Source: Deinococcus psychrotolerans
GTDB lineage: Bacteria; Deinococcota; Deinococci; Deinococcales; Deinococcaceae
Assembly (NCBI RefSeq): GCF_003860465.1
Contig: NZ_CP034183.1
Span: 1,070,501 to 1,134,500, forward strand
Length of the DNA stretch: 64,000 nucleotides
Reading direction: 5' to 3'
Under the pieces are notes generated by a model, which worked only from the letters and a program-made list of their open reading frames with translations, was not told the DNA's origin and did no database searches. The position numbers and the translations under genes are program-made. Shown here one piece after another: positions 8,602 to 17,489 of the stretch; the first letter of the stretch is position 1, and each line of letters opens with the position of its first letter.

Positions 8602-9776
8602 GCGCCGAAAACGACTGGGGCGCGTGGGCTTACCTGCCGGATGAGCCGCTGACAGGCGCGGCGGGCGGGCCACTTTCTGGCCTGACCTTCAGCGCCAAAG
8701 ACCTGTTTGAGGTGGAAGGCTGGCCGCTGCGGGCCTCCACCCACGCGGCGCTGCCGAGCTTGCCGCCCAGCCCGTTAGTGAGCCGCCTGCTCGAACTGGG
8801 CGCGACCCTGCTGGGCAAAACCCACCTGCACGAAATCGCCCTCGGCATCAGCGGCGCGAATCCGGTGACGCCGGGGCGCAATCCGCTTGATTCCTCCCGG
8901 ATGCCCGGCGGCTCCAGCAGCGGCGCGGCCATCACGGTGGCGCGGGGCGAAGTGGATTTCGCTTTGGGCACCGATACCGGCGGCAGCCTGCGCGTTCCGG
9001 CGGCGTGGTGCGGGGTGGTGGGGTTCAAGCCGACCAAGGGGCATCCGGCTTGGCCGACTCTGGGCGTGCTGCCACTGAGCCTCACCTGCGACCACACCGG
9101 GCCGCTGACCCGTGATATGGCGCTGGCGGCCCGGCTCCACGCCGTGCTGAGCGGCGAAACGGTGGAAGCCCAGAGCTGGGCTGGAAAGAAAGTGGGACTG
9201 TGGCGGCCCGCCGATTGGTTACAAGCCGGAGCGCTCGCCGCGCTGGACGAAACGGCGGCGCAGCTCAAGGTGCTTGGCGCACAGCTCAGCGAAATTGAAT
9301 TGCCCGATATGCTGGACGCTTACAGCCCCATCGTGCAGAGCGAGGCGGCGGCTGTCCACGCCTCGGCGCTGAAAGACTCACCGACGGGCTTTAGTGCTGG
9401 CACCGAAGCACTGCTGCGTCTGGGAGCAGCCCGAACGGCCAAAGACGTTCAAGCGGCCTTTGACAAGCGCCAGATTTACCGCGACCAACTCGCCGCCCTG
9501 TTTGAGCGCTTTGACGTGCTGCTGGCTCCCGCCGTGCCGAGCGCCGCGCCGCTCATCGGCCAAGACCATCTGACTTTGCCCGAGGGTCAAACGCCGCTGC
9601 GGGTGGCCGTTTTGCGCTTGACCGTGCCGTTTAGTTTGCTGGGCGCGCCGACGCTGGCCCTCCCCCGCCCTGCGGGTGGCTTGAGCGTGGGTGTACAACT
9701 GGTGACCGCTTGGCAACAAGACGCCGAGCTGTTGGGCTTGGCACTACGCTTAGAGAAACAACTCGCCAACCCCTGA
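8598..9776 (+). CDS. Amidase signature family protein
   Basis: A 392-aa amidase-signature enzyme with the complete Ser-cisSer-Lys triad context: Lys34 in TFSAKD, the [10 protein letters not shown] loop (about 101-110) and [12 protein letters not shown] (about 124-135). It hydrolyses carboxylic amides; the substrate cannot be deduced. It is shorter than GatA (usually over 470 aa), and gatC lies elsewhere, so it is not called GatA. I place the start at GTG 8598, overlapping the previous stop by four bases. The frame is open further upstream, but that part overlies the LEA2 gene and is not amidase sequence. Confidence 0.88.
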   Translation: MSAENDWGAWAYLPDEPLTGAAGGPLSGLTFSAKDLFEVEGWPLRASTHAALPSLPPSPLVSRLLELGATLLGKTHLHEIALGISGANPVTPGRNPLDSSRMPGGSSSGAAITVARGEVDFALGTDTGGSLRVPAAWCGVVGFKPTKGHPAWPTLGVLPLSLTCDHTGPLTRDMALAARLHAVLSGETVEAQSWAGKKVGLWRPADWLQAGALAALDETAAQLKVLGAQLSEIELPDMLDAYSPIVQSEAAAVHASALKDSPTGFSAGTEALLRLGAARTAKDVQAAFDKRQIYRDQLAALFERFDVLLAPAVPSAAPLIGQDHLTLPEGQTPLRVAVLRLTVPFSLLGAPTLALPRPAGGLSVGVQLVTAWQQDAELLGLALRLEKQLANP

Positions 9777-9786
9777 CCGACTCAGC

Positions 9787-9807
9787 AAAAACCCCCGCCG
9801 AAGCGGG
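9787..9807 (-). terminator. Terminator of the small HTH gene
   Basis: A CCCGC/GCGGG stem with a four-base loop (9794-9807) is followed on the minus strand by five T residues. It ends the HTH gene and lies just past the amidase stop. Confidence 0.75.
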
Positions 9808-9830
9808 AGCGGGGCAGGGTGCAGGCAATT

Positions 9831-10040
9831 TCAGGCAGCCGGCGAAACAGCCAAGTCCAGACCCAAAAAGCGCCAGAGCGTACGGCGCGGCACGCGGATG
9901 CCGGCGGGACTTTCCACGGCAGGCATTCGGCCATCTCTGATCCAGCGGCGCACGGTGCGCTCGTGGGTGCCGGTAAAATCGGCCACTTCGCTGACTTTCA
10001 GGAGCTTGGGCAGGGTCTGGAACTGTTCGCTTAGGGTCAT
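9831..10040 (-). CDS. Small excisionase/MerR-type helix-turn-helix protein
   Basis: A 69-aa DNA-binding protein consisting almost only of a winged helix-turn-helix: LLKVSEVADFTGTHERTVRRWIRDGRMP, then a wing ending in RVPRRTLWRFLG. This is the HTH_17 / excisionase-type domain found in small regulators and recombination directionality factors. The start at 10040 has a strong GAGGA ribosome-binding site; the longer frame upstream is not credible. No integrase or phage gene is nearby, so a chromosomal regulator is more likely than an excisionase. Confidence 0.8.
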   Translation of the reverse strand: MTLSEQFQTLPKLLKVSEVADFTGTHERTVRRWIRDGRMPAVESPAGIRVPRRTLWRFLGLDLAVSPAA

Positions 10041-10503
10041 CTGTTCCTCCGAGTTAGGGCAGGCAAAAGCCGCCCAAAGAGCTAACCACCACGGATAAGC
10101 CGACAAAGACGAAAAAAGGCCGCCAGAAGGGGGCCTCAGATTTGGTAAGTTCAGTTGTGCGCTCAAGCAGGGCAAAACATTCACGCCGCGCCAAACGGCC
10201 CGCAGCCCAGCTTGGCCTCCCGGCCCACTTGACCCGCTAAACGCAGGCCGCTGAGGGAGCAGAAGTGGTTGAAACCCAGTCAACGTATTCAACTTGCCCT
10301 TCACTATAGCAGCGAATGTCAAGGCACTTTCAGCTTGTTCTTGAGGCAATTTAAATGAGATAAATTAAAGAAGTGGGGGCGCACCCCTCAACAGCTCCCG
10401 ACTCCGCCTCACCTCAAGTGAGCGCCAGCAGAAGCGCTTTGCCCGCCTCGAAGAACGCTGGCGGGTAGCCCCTGCTGAAGAGCGGCCCCACTGCCACGCT
10501 AGC
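10041..10503. other. Intergenic region without a recognisable gene
   Basis: 463 bases between the divergent HTH and DUF554 genes. Around 10300-10325 the minus strand has TTGACA and TATAGT-like strings, but at the wrong spacing for one promoter. Around 10340-10370 there is an AT-rich patch. I see no convincing ORF, RNA gene or repeat. Confidence 0.5.
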
Positions 10504-11286
10504 ATGGCGCTCATGTCTCTTCTCACGCAGCTTTCCGGCACCTTGATCAACACCGCCACTGTGCTGATCGGCTCCAGCATCGGTCTGTTCTTGGGCAGCC
10601 GCTTGCCGCCACGCACCCAGCGCACCTTGCTGCAAGTGCTGAGTTTGGTGACGCTCTATATCGCCTTCGGCATGGCGGGCAGCTTAAACAGCGTCAAGGC
10701 CGGCTCTATTCCGGGGGTGATTTTGGCTTTGGTGGGGCTGGCGCTCGGCGCGGTGATCGGTGAAGCACTGAAATTGGAAGAGCGTCTGTCCACTCTCGGC
10801 GACACCCTCAAGCGCCGCTTGAAAGGCGAGGGGCAATTTACAGAAGGCTTCGTGGCGGCGGCCCTGCTCTTTTGCGTCGGACCGCTGACCTTGGTGGGCG
10901 GCATCCAAAACGGCCTGACCGGTGACAACAGCTCTTACATTCTCAAGGCCACACTGGACGGCATTTCCTCTATCGCGCTGGCCAGCATTTACGGCGTCGG
11001 GGTGCTGCTCAGCGCCGCCGCCGTGCTGGTCATTCAGGGCGGCATCGCGCTGGCGTCTGGGGGGCTGGCCAGTGCGCTGCTGGGTGGGGCCGATCCCAGC
11101 ACGCTGAACAGCAATCCGTATGTGCTGCTGATTACCGGCGCGGGCGGGCTGATGATCGCGGGCATCGCTTGGAACCTGATGCTGGCGGGGCTGGGCTTTG
11201 AAGACGACAAGCGGGTGCGGGTCGCCAGCTTTTTACCTGCTCTGCTGGTGGCTCCGCTGCTGCTGTGGGCGGCCAAGAGCTTGTAG
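10504..11286 (+). CDS. DUF554 family integral membrane protein
   Basis: A 260-aa polytopic membrane protein with about seven hydrophobic segments. It matches DUF554 (YdfK-like): an opening G-T-L-I-N-T-A-T-V-L-I-G-S-S-I-G block, the segment FVGPLT-like FCVGPLTLVGGIQNGLTGD, and a D-G-I-S-S-I-A-L-A helix. The family's substrate and role are unknown; transport has been suggested from topology only. The start is the first ATG (MALMSLL); a second ATG four codons in is possible. The gene appears to stand alone. Confidence 0.85.
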   Translation: MALMSLLTQLSGTLINTATVLIGSSIGLFLGSRLPPRTQRTLLQVLSLVTLYIAFGMAGSLNSVKAGSIPGVILALVGLALGAVIGEALKLEERLSTLGDTLKRRLKGEGQFTEGFVAAALLFCVGPLTLVGGIQNGLTGDNSSYILKATLDGISSIALASIYGVGVLLSAAAVLVIQGGIALASGGLASALLGGADPSTLNSNPYVLLITGAGGLMIAGIAWNLMLAGLGFEDDKRVRVASFLPALLVAPLLLWAAKSL

Positions 11287-11332
11287 AGTGTGGGCAAAGA
11301 TCAGGGCACCGCCCATCCGTTAAGCTGAGGGC

Positions 11333-12601
11333 ATGACCACTTCTCACCCCACAGGCAACTCTACGCAAGCACAGTACGACGCCCTCAAAGCCAAAAACTT
11401 GAAGCTCAACATGCAGCGCGGCCAGCCCAGCGACGCAGATTTTGACCTCAGTAACGGCCTCCTGACTATTTTGGGCGAGGGTGAGTACATGGCGGGCAAG
11501 CTGGATACCCGCAATTACCCCGGCGGCGTGCAGGGCCTTCCCGAAGCCCGCGAACTGTTTGGCAAGTACCTGGACGTGAAGGCCGCCAACACCATCGTTT
11601 GGAACAATGCCAGCTTGGAGCTGCAAGGCTTCGTGCTGACCGCCGCTTTGCTGCACGGCCTGAAGGGGAGCCCCAAGCCCTGGATCAGGTTAGAGGGCAA
11701 GCCCAAAATGATCGTGACGGTGCCGGGTTATGATCGCCACTTTTTGCTGCTGGAAACGCTGGGCTTCGAGCTGCTGACGGTAGAGATGCAAGACGACGGC
11801 CCTGACGTGGACGCCATCGAAAAACTGGTCAGCGACGAACTCGTCAAGGGCCTCTTGTTTGTGCCGACCTATAGCAACCCCGGCGGCGAAAGCATCAGCG
11901 CGGCCAAAGCGCAGCGCCTCGCAGGCCTGAAAGCCGCAGCGCCCGACTTCACCATCTTCGCCGACGACGCTTACCGCGTTCACCACCTGTTTGAAGATGA
12001 CCGCGACCTACCGGTCAATTTGGTGCAACTCTGCGCCGAGGCCGGACACCCTGACCGCGCGGTGGTGTTCGCCTCCACCAGCAAAATTACCCTGGCGGGC
12101 GCGGGTCTGGGATTCATGGCCAGCAGCGAAGCCAATATCACTTACCTGAGCAAGCTGCTCAACGCCCAGAGCATCGGGCCGAATAAAGTTGAGCAACTAC
12201 GTCACGTCAAGTTTTTTGAGCAGTATCCGGGCGGCGTAGAGGGACTGATGCGCCGCCACGCCGCCCTGCTCGCGCCCAAATTTCAAGCGGTGCATGACGT
12301 CCTGAGTGCCGAACTCGGTGAGGGCGGCCAGTATGCGTCTTGGAAATCACCCAAAGGCGGCTATTTCGTCAGCCTCGATACGGCCCTGCCGGTGGCTGAG
12401 CGCGTGGTGGAATTGGCCGAGCAAGCTGGAGTCAGTCTTACGCCCGCCGGGGCCACCTATCCGGGCGGCAAAGACCCACACAACCGCAATATCCGCTTGT
12501 CGCCGAGCCGCCCGCCCGTTGCCGAGGTGCGCGAAGCGATGCAGGCAGTGGCGCTGTGCATCAAGTTGGCGAGCGAAGAATACCGGGCGCAGCAAGCCTA
12601 A
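11333..12601 (+). CDS. Type Ic aspartate aminotransferase (fold type I PLP enzyme)
   Basis: A 422-aa aminotransferase of the divergent class I subgroup (PF12897 type, recently called aspartate aminotransferase Ic). Seen are the [15 protein letters not shown] opening, RNYPGG (substrate loop), [21 protein letters not shown] (PLP-binding Asp and Tyr) and the Schiff-base lysine in [13 protein letters not shown]. The C-terminal RLSPSRPP contains the carboxylate-binding Arg. It probably interconverts aspartate and oxaloacetate. It precedes gatC by 35 bp and may share a transcript with gatC-serS. Confidence 0.85.
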   Translation: MTTSHPTGNSTQAQYDALKAKNLKLNMQRGQPSDADFDLSNGLLTILGEGEYMAGKLDTRNYPGGVQGLPEARELFGKYLDVKAANTIVWNNASLELQGFVLTAALLHGLKGSPKPWIRLEGKPKMIVTVPGYDRHFLLLETLGFELLTVEMQDDGPDVDAIEKLVSDELVKGLLFVPTYSNPGGESISAAKAQRLAGLKAAAPDFTIFADDAYRVHHLFEDDRDLPVNLVQLCAEAGHPDRAVVFASTSKITLAGAGLGFMASSEANITYLSKLLNAQSIGPNKVEQLRHVKFFEQYPGGVEGLMRRHAALLAPKFQAVHDVLSAELGEGGQYASWKSPKGGYFVSLDTALPVAERVVELAEQAGVSLTPAGATYPGGKDPHNRNIRLSPSRPPVAEVREAMQAVALCIKLASEEYRAQQA

Positions 12602-12636
12602 ACGGCTCAACCCGCTTTTCCTCTACAATAGCGCCC

Positions 12637-12927
12637 ATGATTGACGCTGCCGAACTCAGCCACCTGATGAACCTTGCCCGCTTGGAGTTGGGCGCGGACG
12701 AAGCCGAACAGATGCGCGGCGAACTGAGCGCCATTTTGGGCTACTTCGAGCAGCTTCAGGCCGTCAACACCGACGGCGTAGAAGAAATGCAGCGCCCGGT
12801 GGCCCTCGTCAACGTGATGCGCGACGATGTGCCCGCTGAACTGATGCCACACTCGGCGTTAGAGCACTTGGCTCCCGCAATGCAGGATGGCTTCGTGAAA
12901 GTGCCGCGCACAGTGGATGCGGAATAA
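12637..12927 (+). CDS. gatC: Asp-tRNA(Asn)/Glu-tRNA(Gln) amidotransferase subunit C
   Basis: The 96-aa product is GatC, the small stabilising subunit of the GatCAB amidotransferase that makes Asn-tRNA or Gln-tRNA. It shows the usual helical start ([20 protein letters not shown]), the central [13 protein letters not shown] and the C-terminal LRDD-type block ([10 protein letters not shown]) ending in [10 protein letters not shown]. gatA and gatB are not in this window. I take the ATG at 12637. An upstream in-frame ATG falls inside the aminotransferase gene and is rejected. Confidence 0.93.
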   Translation: MIDAAELSHLMNLARLELGADEAEQMRGELSAILGYFEQLQAVNTDGVEEMQRPVALVNVMRDDVPAELMPHSALEHLAPAMQDGFVKVPRTVDAE

Positions 12928-12980
12928 GCTTGTACTTTTTCCACAACCCACCAACCATTTATTGACTTCAAAGGAACTGC

Positions 12981-14246
12981 ATGCTTGATCTCAAATTTAT
13001 ACGCGATAACCCCGGCCTTATTAAGCACGCCATTCAAGTCAAACGAATCGGCCTTGACTTAGATGAATTGCTGCAAGTTGACCGCGAACTCCTCGAACTC
13101 AAGCAGCGGGTCGAAGCCTTGCAAGCCGAGCGCAACGCCAATGCCAAAGCGGTGCCTAAAGTTTCCAAAGAAGAAAAACCCGCACTGATTGAAAAAGGCA
13201 AAGCGCTCGGCGAGGAACTCAAAGAACTGGAACCCGCTCTGCGTGCCCATGAAGATGCCCTCAAGCAGTTGCTGCTGCGGGTGCCGAATATCCCGCTGGC
13301 AGGCGTGCCAGAAGGCGTGGACGACGCGGACAATGTGGAACTGCGCCGCGAAGGCGAGTTGCCCACTTTCGACTTCACCCCGCTTGACCATGTGGCTTTG
13401 CTCGACAAGCACCACTGGGCCGACGCCGAGCGGGTGGCCCGCGTTTCGGGCAGCCGCAGCTATTTGCTCAAAGGCGAAGCGGCGCTCCTAGAACAAGCTA
13501 TTTTGACGTTCGCGCTGACCTATCTGGCCGATAAAGACTTTACGCCGCTGTCCACCACCGCGCTGGTGCGGCCTGAAACCTTGGTGGCGACCGGGCATTT
13601 TCCGGGCGGCGAAGATCAGGTCTACAAAATCGAGGGGCTGGATTTGATGCTGGCCGGAACCGCCGAAGTGCCGGTCAACAGCCTGTATGCTGGCGAGATT
13701 TTGCCGGAAGAAGACTTGCCGATCCGCTTTGCCGCCATTTCCGCCGCCTTCAGGAGCGAAGCGGGTTCGGCGGGGCGCGACGTGCGCGGACTGATCCGGG
13801 TTCACGAGTTCCGCAAAGTGGAGCAGTACGTGATTTGCAGGGCCGATCAGGAAGAAGCTCTGCAATGGTTTGACACTTTGCTGGCCAACGCTGAGGGCAT
13901 TTTGCAAGCCTTAGAGTTGCCTTACCGCGTCGTCCAGAACTGTACCGGCGACATGGGCGCGGGCAAGGCGCTGATGTACGACATTGAAGCGTGGGTGCCG
14001 TCTGAACAGCTTTACCGCGAAACGCATTCATGCAGCTATCTCGGAGACTGGCAAGCCCGACGCACCGGTCTGCGCTACAAGGGTGAGGGCGGCAAACCGC
14101 ACTTTGCCCACACGCTGAACAACACCGGAATCGCCGTGCCGCGTGTGCTGGTGCCGTTTTTAGAGAACCACCAACAGGCTGATGGACGCATTCGGATTCC
14201 GGCGGCCTTGCAGCCGTTTATGGGTGGGAAGGCGTTTATCGGGTGA
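12981..14246 (+). CDS. serS: Seryl-tRNA synthetase
   Basis: The 421-aa product is a standard class II seryl-tRNA synthetase. The N-terminal MLDLKFIRDNPGLIKHAIQ and the coiled-coil tRNA-binding arm (about 30-105) are followed by the catalytic core. Motif 2 is at RSEAGSAGRDVRGLIRVHEFRKVE (about 255-278), with TGDMGAGKALMYDIEAW, and motif 3 near the C-terminus contains NNTGIAVPR. It charges tRNA-Ser and tRNA-Sec. The start has AAAGGAA nine bases upstream. The TGA overlaps the GTG of the next gene. Confidence 0.97.
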   Translation: MLDLKFIRDNPGLIKHAIQVKRIGLDLDELLQVDRELLELKQRVEALQAERNANAKAVPKVSKEEKPALIEKGKALGEELKELEPALRAHEDALKQLLLRVPNIPLAGVPEGVDDADNVELRREGELPTFDFTPLDHVALLDKHHWADAERVARVSGSRSYLLKGEAALLEQAILTFALTYLADKDFTPLSTTALVRPETLVATGHFPGGEDQVYKIEGLDLMLAGTAEVPVNSLYAGEILPEEDLPIRFAAISAAFRSEAGSAGRDVRGLIRVHEFRKVEQYVICRADQEEALQWFDTLLANAEGILQALELPYRVVQNCTGDMGAGKALMYDIEAWVPSEQLYRETHSCSYLGDWQARRTGLRYKGEGGKPHFAHTLNNTGIAVPRVLVPFLENHQQADGRIRIPAALQPFMGGKAFIG

Positions 14247-14731
14247 AACTTTTTTTGCTCTTGAGTCTTCTCGGTACGGCAGCAGCGGGAGGACTTGACC
14301 GTGAGCCAGCTCTCCTCGGCACCGTCCAGACGCCTGCTCAAAGTGCATTTTGCTTGACCAACGGCTGCCGTTTGGAGCGTGAAGGCCCATTTATGGCCAG
14401 TCTCCTTACCCAAAGATTTAGCTTGAACAACGGGGATTTCGCAGAATTTGATCTCCATCCACACAGCCGAGTCGTCACCAATGCCCGGCTGATGTTCGGC
14501 TCGCCAAAACTCACAGCGGAACGGCTGACGTTGGCCCGCACCTTCCTTGAAGCGCTCAGTGGACGGCATTTTGCCACGTCAGGTCTATCCGCTTGCTTCG
14601 CAGCAGCCGCACAGGCAGACCCTGACGGCCCGAACGCTCTCCTGAGTCACTGGACGACCCCTGCCAAGTATCCCTACAAAGCGCGGTGCGGTGCAGGAAT
14701 GTGGGCAGGCGTTTGGCTGGGTTACCGGTAA
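14243..14731 (+). CDS. Small exported hypothetical protein
   Basis: A 162-aa product with a short signal peptide (MKLFLLLSLLGTAAAG) and three or four Cys in the mature part (CLTNGC, ACFAAA, RCGAGMW) that could form disulphides after export. I recognise no family. It begins with GTG overlapping the serS stop by four bases (GTGA), so it is translationally coupled to a housekeeping gene. That arrangement may only reflect compact packing. Confidence 0.65.
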   Translation: MKLFLLLSLLGTAAAGGLDREPALLGTVQTPAQSAFCLTNGCRLEREGPFMASLLTQRFSLNNGDFAEFDLHPHSRVVTNARLMFGSPKLTAERLTLARTFLEALSGRHFATSGLSACFAAAAQADPDGPNALLSHWTTPAKYPYKARCGAGMWAGVWLGYR

Positions 14732-14755
14732 CAGTAAGCTAAGCGTAAGCCAGCC

Positions 14756-15736
14756 TCACCGCTGCGGCTCAATCACCGCTTTGCCCGTCACTTTGCGCCC
14801 GGCCATGTCCTTGAGTGCCTGCGGCACATCCGCCAGCGCGTAGCGGGCCGAGATATACGGCTTGACTTTGCCCTCGCCCATCCACGTCAGCAGTTGGTGC
14901 AGATTGGCGAGGTTCTTTTTGGGGTCGCGCTTGGCAAATTCGCCCCAGAACACGCCGACGATAGACGCGCCTTTGAGCAGCGCCAGGTTGAGTGGCAACG
15001 CAGGAATCTCACCCTCGGCAAAGCCCACCACCAGGTATTTGCCGCCCCAAGCGATAGACCGGAAGGCTGGCTCGGCCAGTTTGCCGCCCACGGGGTCGTA
15101 AATCACGTCTGGGCCTTTGCCGCCGGTCAGCTCCTTGAGGGCTGAGCGCAAGTCCTGCGTGGAGTAGTTGATGGTGTCGTCGGCTCCATTTTGGCGGCAG
15201 AGTTCCAGCTTTTCGTCGGTGGAAGCCGCCGCGATGACCCGCGCTCCGAGCGCCTTGCCAATTTGCACCGCCGCGAGGCCCACCCCGCCCGCCGCGCCCA
15301 GCACGAGTAAAGTCTGACCCGCTTTGAGTTCAGCACGGTCAAGCAGCGCGTGGGCCGAGGTGCCGTAAGCCAGCGGCAGCGCCGCACCTTCGGCAAAGTC
15401 CACACCGTTGGGCAGCGGAAAGGTGGCGTTGGCGGGCGCTACGGCCTGCTGGGCAAAGCCGCCGAGTTGCACGAACGAGGCCACCCGGTCACCGACCTTG
15501 AGGTGCGTCACGCCCTCCCCCACCGCCGTAACGATTCCGGCCACTTCCGCGCCGGGGGTGAAGGGCAACTCGGGGCGCATCTGGTATTTGCCTTCAATCA
15601 TCAGCACATCAGGGAAGTTGAGCGGGGCGGCGTGGACTTCGATGATGACCTCACCCGCAGCGGGTGTGGGGTCGGGCAAGGTGTTGAGTTCAAGTTCGTC
15701 AGGTGGGCCGAGGTGGGTACATTGGAAGGCTTGCAT
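14756..15736 (-). CDS. NADPH:quinone oxidoreductase-like MDR family protein
   Basis: A 326-aa medium-chain dehydrogenase/reductase without catalytic zinc ligands, typical of the quinone-oxidoreductase branch. The N-terminal GroES-like domain contains PLNFPDVLMIEGKYQ and PGAEVAGIV. The Rossmann fold shows LVLGAAGGVGLAAVQIGKALGA (about 142-163), the NAD(P)-binding glycine motif, and the C-terminal end reads GRKVTGKAVIEP. It probably reduces quinones or enones with NADPH; the physiological substrate is unknown. The ATG is preceded by AAGGAG. Confidence 0.88.
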   Translation of the reverse strand: MQAFQCTHLGPPDELELNTLPDPTPAAGEVIIEVHAAPLNFPDVLMIEGKYQMRPELPFTPGAEVAGIVTAVGEGVTHLKVGDRVASFVQLGGFAQQAVAPANATFPLPNGVDFAEGAALPLAYGTSAHALLDRAELKAGQTLLVLGAAGGVGLAAVQIGKALGARVIAAASTDEKLELCRQNGADDTINYSTQDLRSALKELTGGKGPDVIYDPVGGKLAEPAFRSIAWGGKYLVVGFAEGEIPALPLNLALLKGASIVGVFWGEFAKRDPKKNLANLHQLLTWMGEGKVKPYISARYALADVPQALKDMAGRKVTGKAVIEPQR

Positions 15737-15793
15737 GGTGTGGCTCCTTTGGATGTGAGGTATGGCCTGTGATGAGAGCAGATTCTGCGGCGC

Positions 15794-16486
15794 TTACCGC
15801 CAACTCTGTAACTCGCCCAGATGCGCCGTTTCGTTGAAGCTGTCTAAGCTGACCCGCCCGCCGCCGTAAGTCAAGCGGGTGATCGAGCCGTTTTTAATGC
15901 GCCAGTTGAGCGCCAGCGCCGTTTCAGGCGGGGCCTTGAGCACGCCCGCCACCACACTGCCGATCACGCCGCCAGAGGTAAACACCAGTACGGTTGCGCC
16001 TGGGAGCCGCAGCACGTCGCGCATGGCCGATTGCACCCGCGCACCAAATTCGGCCCAGCTTTCGACTTCCGGGTGTTGCAATTCACCGCGCAGGTAAGCG
16101 TCCGTCAGCGGCTCGAACACGGCTTGCAGGTACTTGTTGCGCTGCGGGCCGTTCTTCTCGCGCTCAAACTTCTGGACGCGCTCCGCAAACTCGGCGTCAC
16201 GCTCAGCCAGCAGCGGCGCAAGCCATCGCAGCAGGCCGTCGCCGTCGTACTCGGCCAGGCGGTCATCTTCTTGTGGCGTCGGCCAATTCAGGCCCTCAGC
16301 GGCCAGCAGCGCTGTGCGGCGTTGCCTGACCAACGGGCCGTGGATCAGGTGGGTAACGCCGAGGTGTTCGGCGTGCAGCGCCTTGCCGATCTGGCGGGCC
16401 TGCCGCTCGCCCAACTCGCTTAAGCGGTCAGTGTCGGCCTCAAAGGGGGTGGCCTGCCCGTGACGGATCAGCAGCAGTTGGCTCAT
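15794..16486 (-). CDS. Histidine phosphatase (phosphoglycerate mutase-like) family protein
   Basis: A 230-aa protein with the catalytic LIRHGQAT (RHG at about residues 8-10), a second-half LVFTSGGVIGSV block corresponding to the SHGG-type motif, and Arg and Glu residues in between. In SHGG the His is catalytic; here the block reads TSGGV, so the second histidine is replaced by Ser. That is seen in some branches, and activity is uncertain. The frame is open far upstream but there overlies the divergent transporter gene; MSQLLLIRHG at 16486 is the natural start. Confidence 0.8.
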   Translation of the reverse strand: MSQLLLIRHGQATPFEADTDRLSELGERQARQIGKALHAEHLGVTHLIHGPLVRQRRTALLAAEGLNWPTPQEDDRLAEYDGDGLLRWLAPLLAERDAEFAERVQKFEREKNGPQRNKYLQAVFEPLTDAYLRGELQHPEVESWAEFGARVQSAMRDVLRLPGATVLVFTSGGVIGSVVAGVLKAPPETALALNWRIKNGSITRLTYGGGRVSLDSFNETAHLGELQSWR

Positions 16487-16624
16487 GGGGTTTGGGTACT
16501 TTAGCCTGTCTGATAGGTCAAAGGGAAGGGGGCCTGCGGCGGGCAGCTTCGGGGAAAAGTTTGAAGGCCAGCCCCTGCAAGGCTTACCACCCGTAGTCCA
16601 GCACACTGCTCTACACTGCCCAGC

Positions 16625-17452
16625 ATGAATCCTGCTCTCCTCGGCCTCCTCTCCGCGCTCAGCTACGGCGTGGGCGATTTCTTGGCGGGCGTCGCCAGCC
16701 GCTACAATTCGCCGTTCCGGGTCGCCGCGCTCACCCACCCCCCAGCGGCGCTGATCTTGCTGACTTTGGCTGTGCTGCTGCGCCAACCGCTGCCGCCCGC
16801 AGCGGACTTGTGGTGGGGAGCGGCAGCGGGCGTGGTGGGTTTGGGAGCAGTGCTGGCGTTTTACAAAGCGCTGGCGCTGGGGCCAATAGGCGCGGTGTCG
16901 GTGGGCGCGGGCGCACTCTCGGCGGCGGTGCCGGTGGCGGTGGGTGTCGCGGGCGGCGAACTGCTGGGCATTTGGGGCTGGGCAGGAGCGCTGTGCGTGC
17001 TGCTCGGCACCGCGCTGCTGAGTTTTACGCCGCAAACCGGGAGCAAGGCAAGCAGCGGCGTGCTGCTGGGCTTACTGGCTGGGGTGGGCTTCGGCTTTTA
17101 CTTTGTCATGCTCGGTCAGGCCCACGACTCGGCAGGCGCTCTTTGGACGCTGAGCGCCGCCCGCGTGGCCAGCAGTCTGGTGATCGTGCCGCTGACCGCC
17201 CTGACCGTGGGCCTGCGTTCCCAAAAACTTGGCCTCTTATTGGCTTCGGCTCCCGGCGACACGCTCGGCAATGTGTTTTATCTGCTGGCGGTGCAGGGCG
17301 GCGGACTGGCGATTGGAGCGCTGCTGACCAGTCTGTATCCGGCGTTTACCACCTTGCTGGCCGTCGCAGTGCTCAAAGAAAAGCTGCGGCCTGCCCAGTG
17401 GGGCGGCGTGGCGCTGGCGCTGACCGGCGCGGCGCTGCTGACGAGTGGTTAA
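16625..17452 (+). CDS. DMT superfamily (EamA) transporter
   Basis: A 275-aa integral membrane protein with about ten hydrophobic helices arranged as two EamA repeats of five, each ending in a Gly/Ala-rich helix (GLGAVLAFYKALALGPIGAVSVGAG and LGNVFYLLAVQGGGLAIGALLTSLYPAFTTLLAV). The second helix pair carries the E-x-L motif typical of exporters in this family. Members export amino acids or metabolites; the substrate cannot be inferred. The gene is divergent from the phosphatase and convergent with dnaG. Confidence 0.85.
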   Translation: MNPALLGLLSALSYGVGDFLAGVASRYNSPFRVAALTHPPAALILLTLAVLLRQPLPPAADLWWGAAAGVVGLGAVLAFYKALALGPIGAVSVGAGALSAAVPVAVGVAGGELLGIWGWAGALCVLLGTALLSFTPQTGSKASSGVLLGLLAGVGFGFYFVMLGQAHDSAGALWTLSAARVASSLVIVPLTALTVGLRSQKLGLLLASAPGDTLGNVFYLLAVQGGGLAIGALLTSLYPAFTTLLAVAVLKEKLRPAQWGGVALALTGAALLTSG

Positions 17453-17489
17453 GGGAGCAGTAATGTTGCCCCACAACCTGCCTATTCTC

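Noticed and set aside
9831..10040. Excisionase of a prophage
   Set aside because: The HTH type fits, but no integrase, att repeat or phage gene is nearby.
16487..17035. 183-codon N-terminal extension of the histidine phosphatase
   Set aside because: It overlies the transporter gene and the RHG motif is near the N-terminus when starting at 16486.
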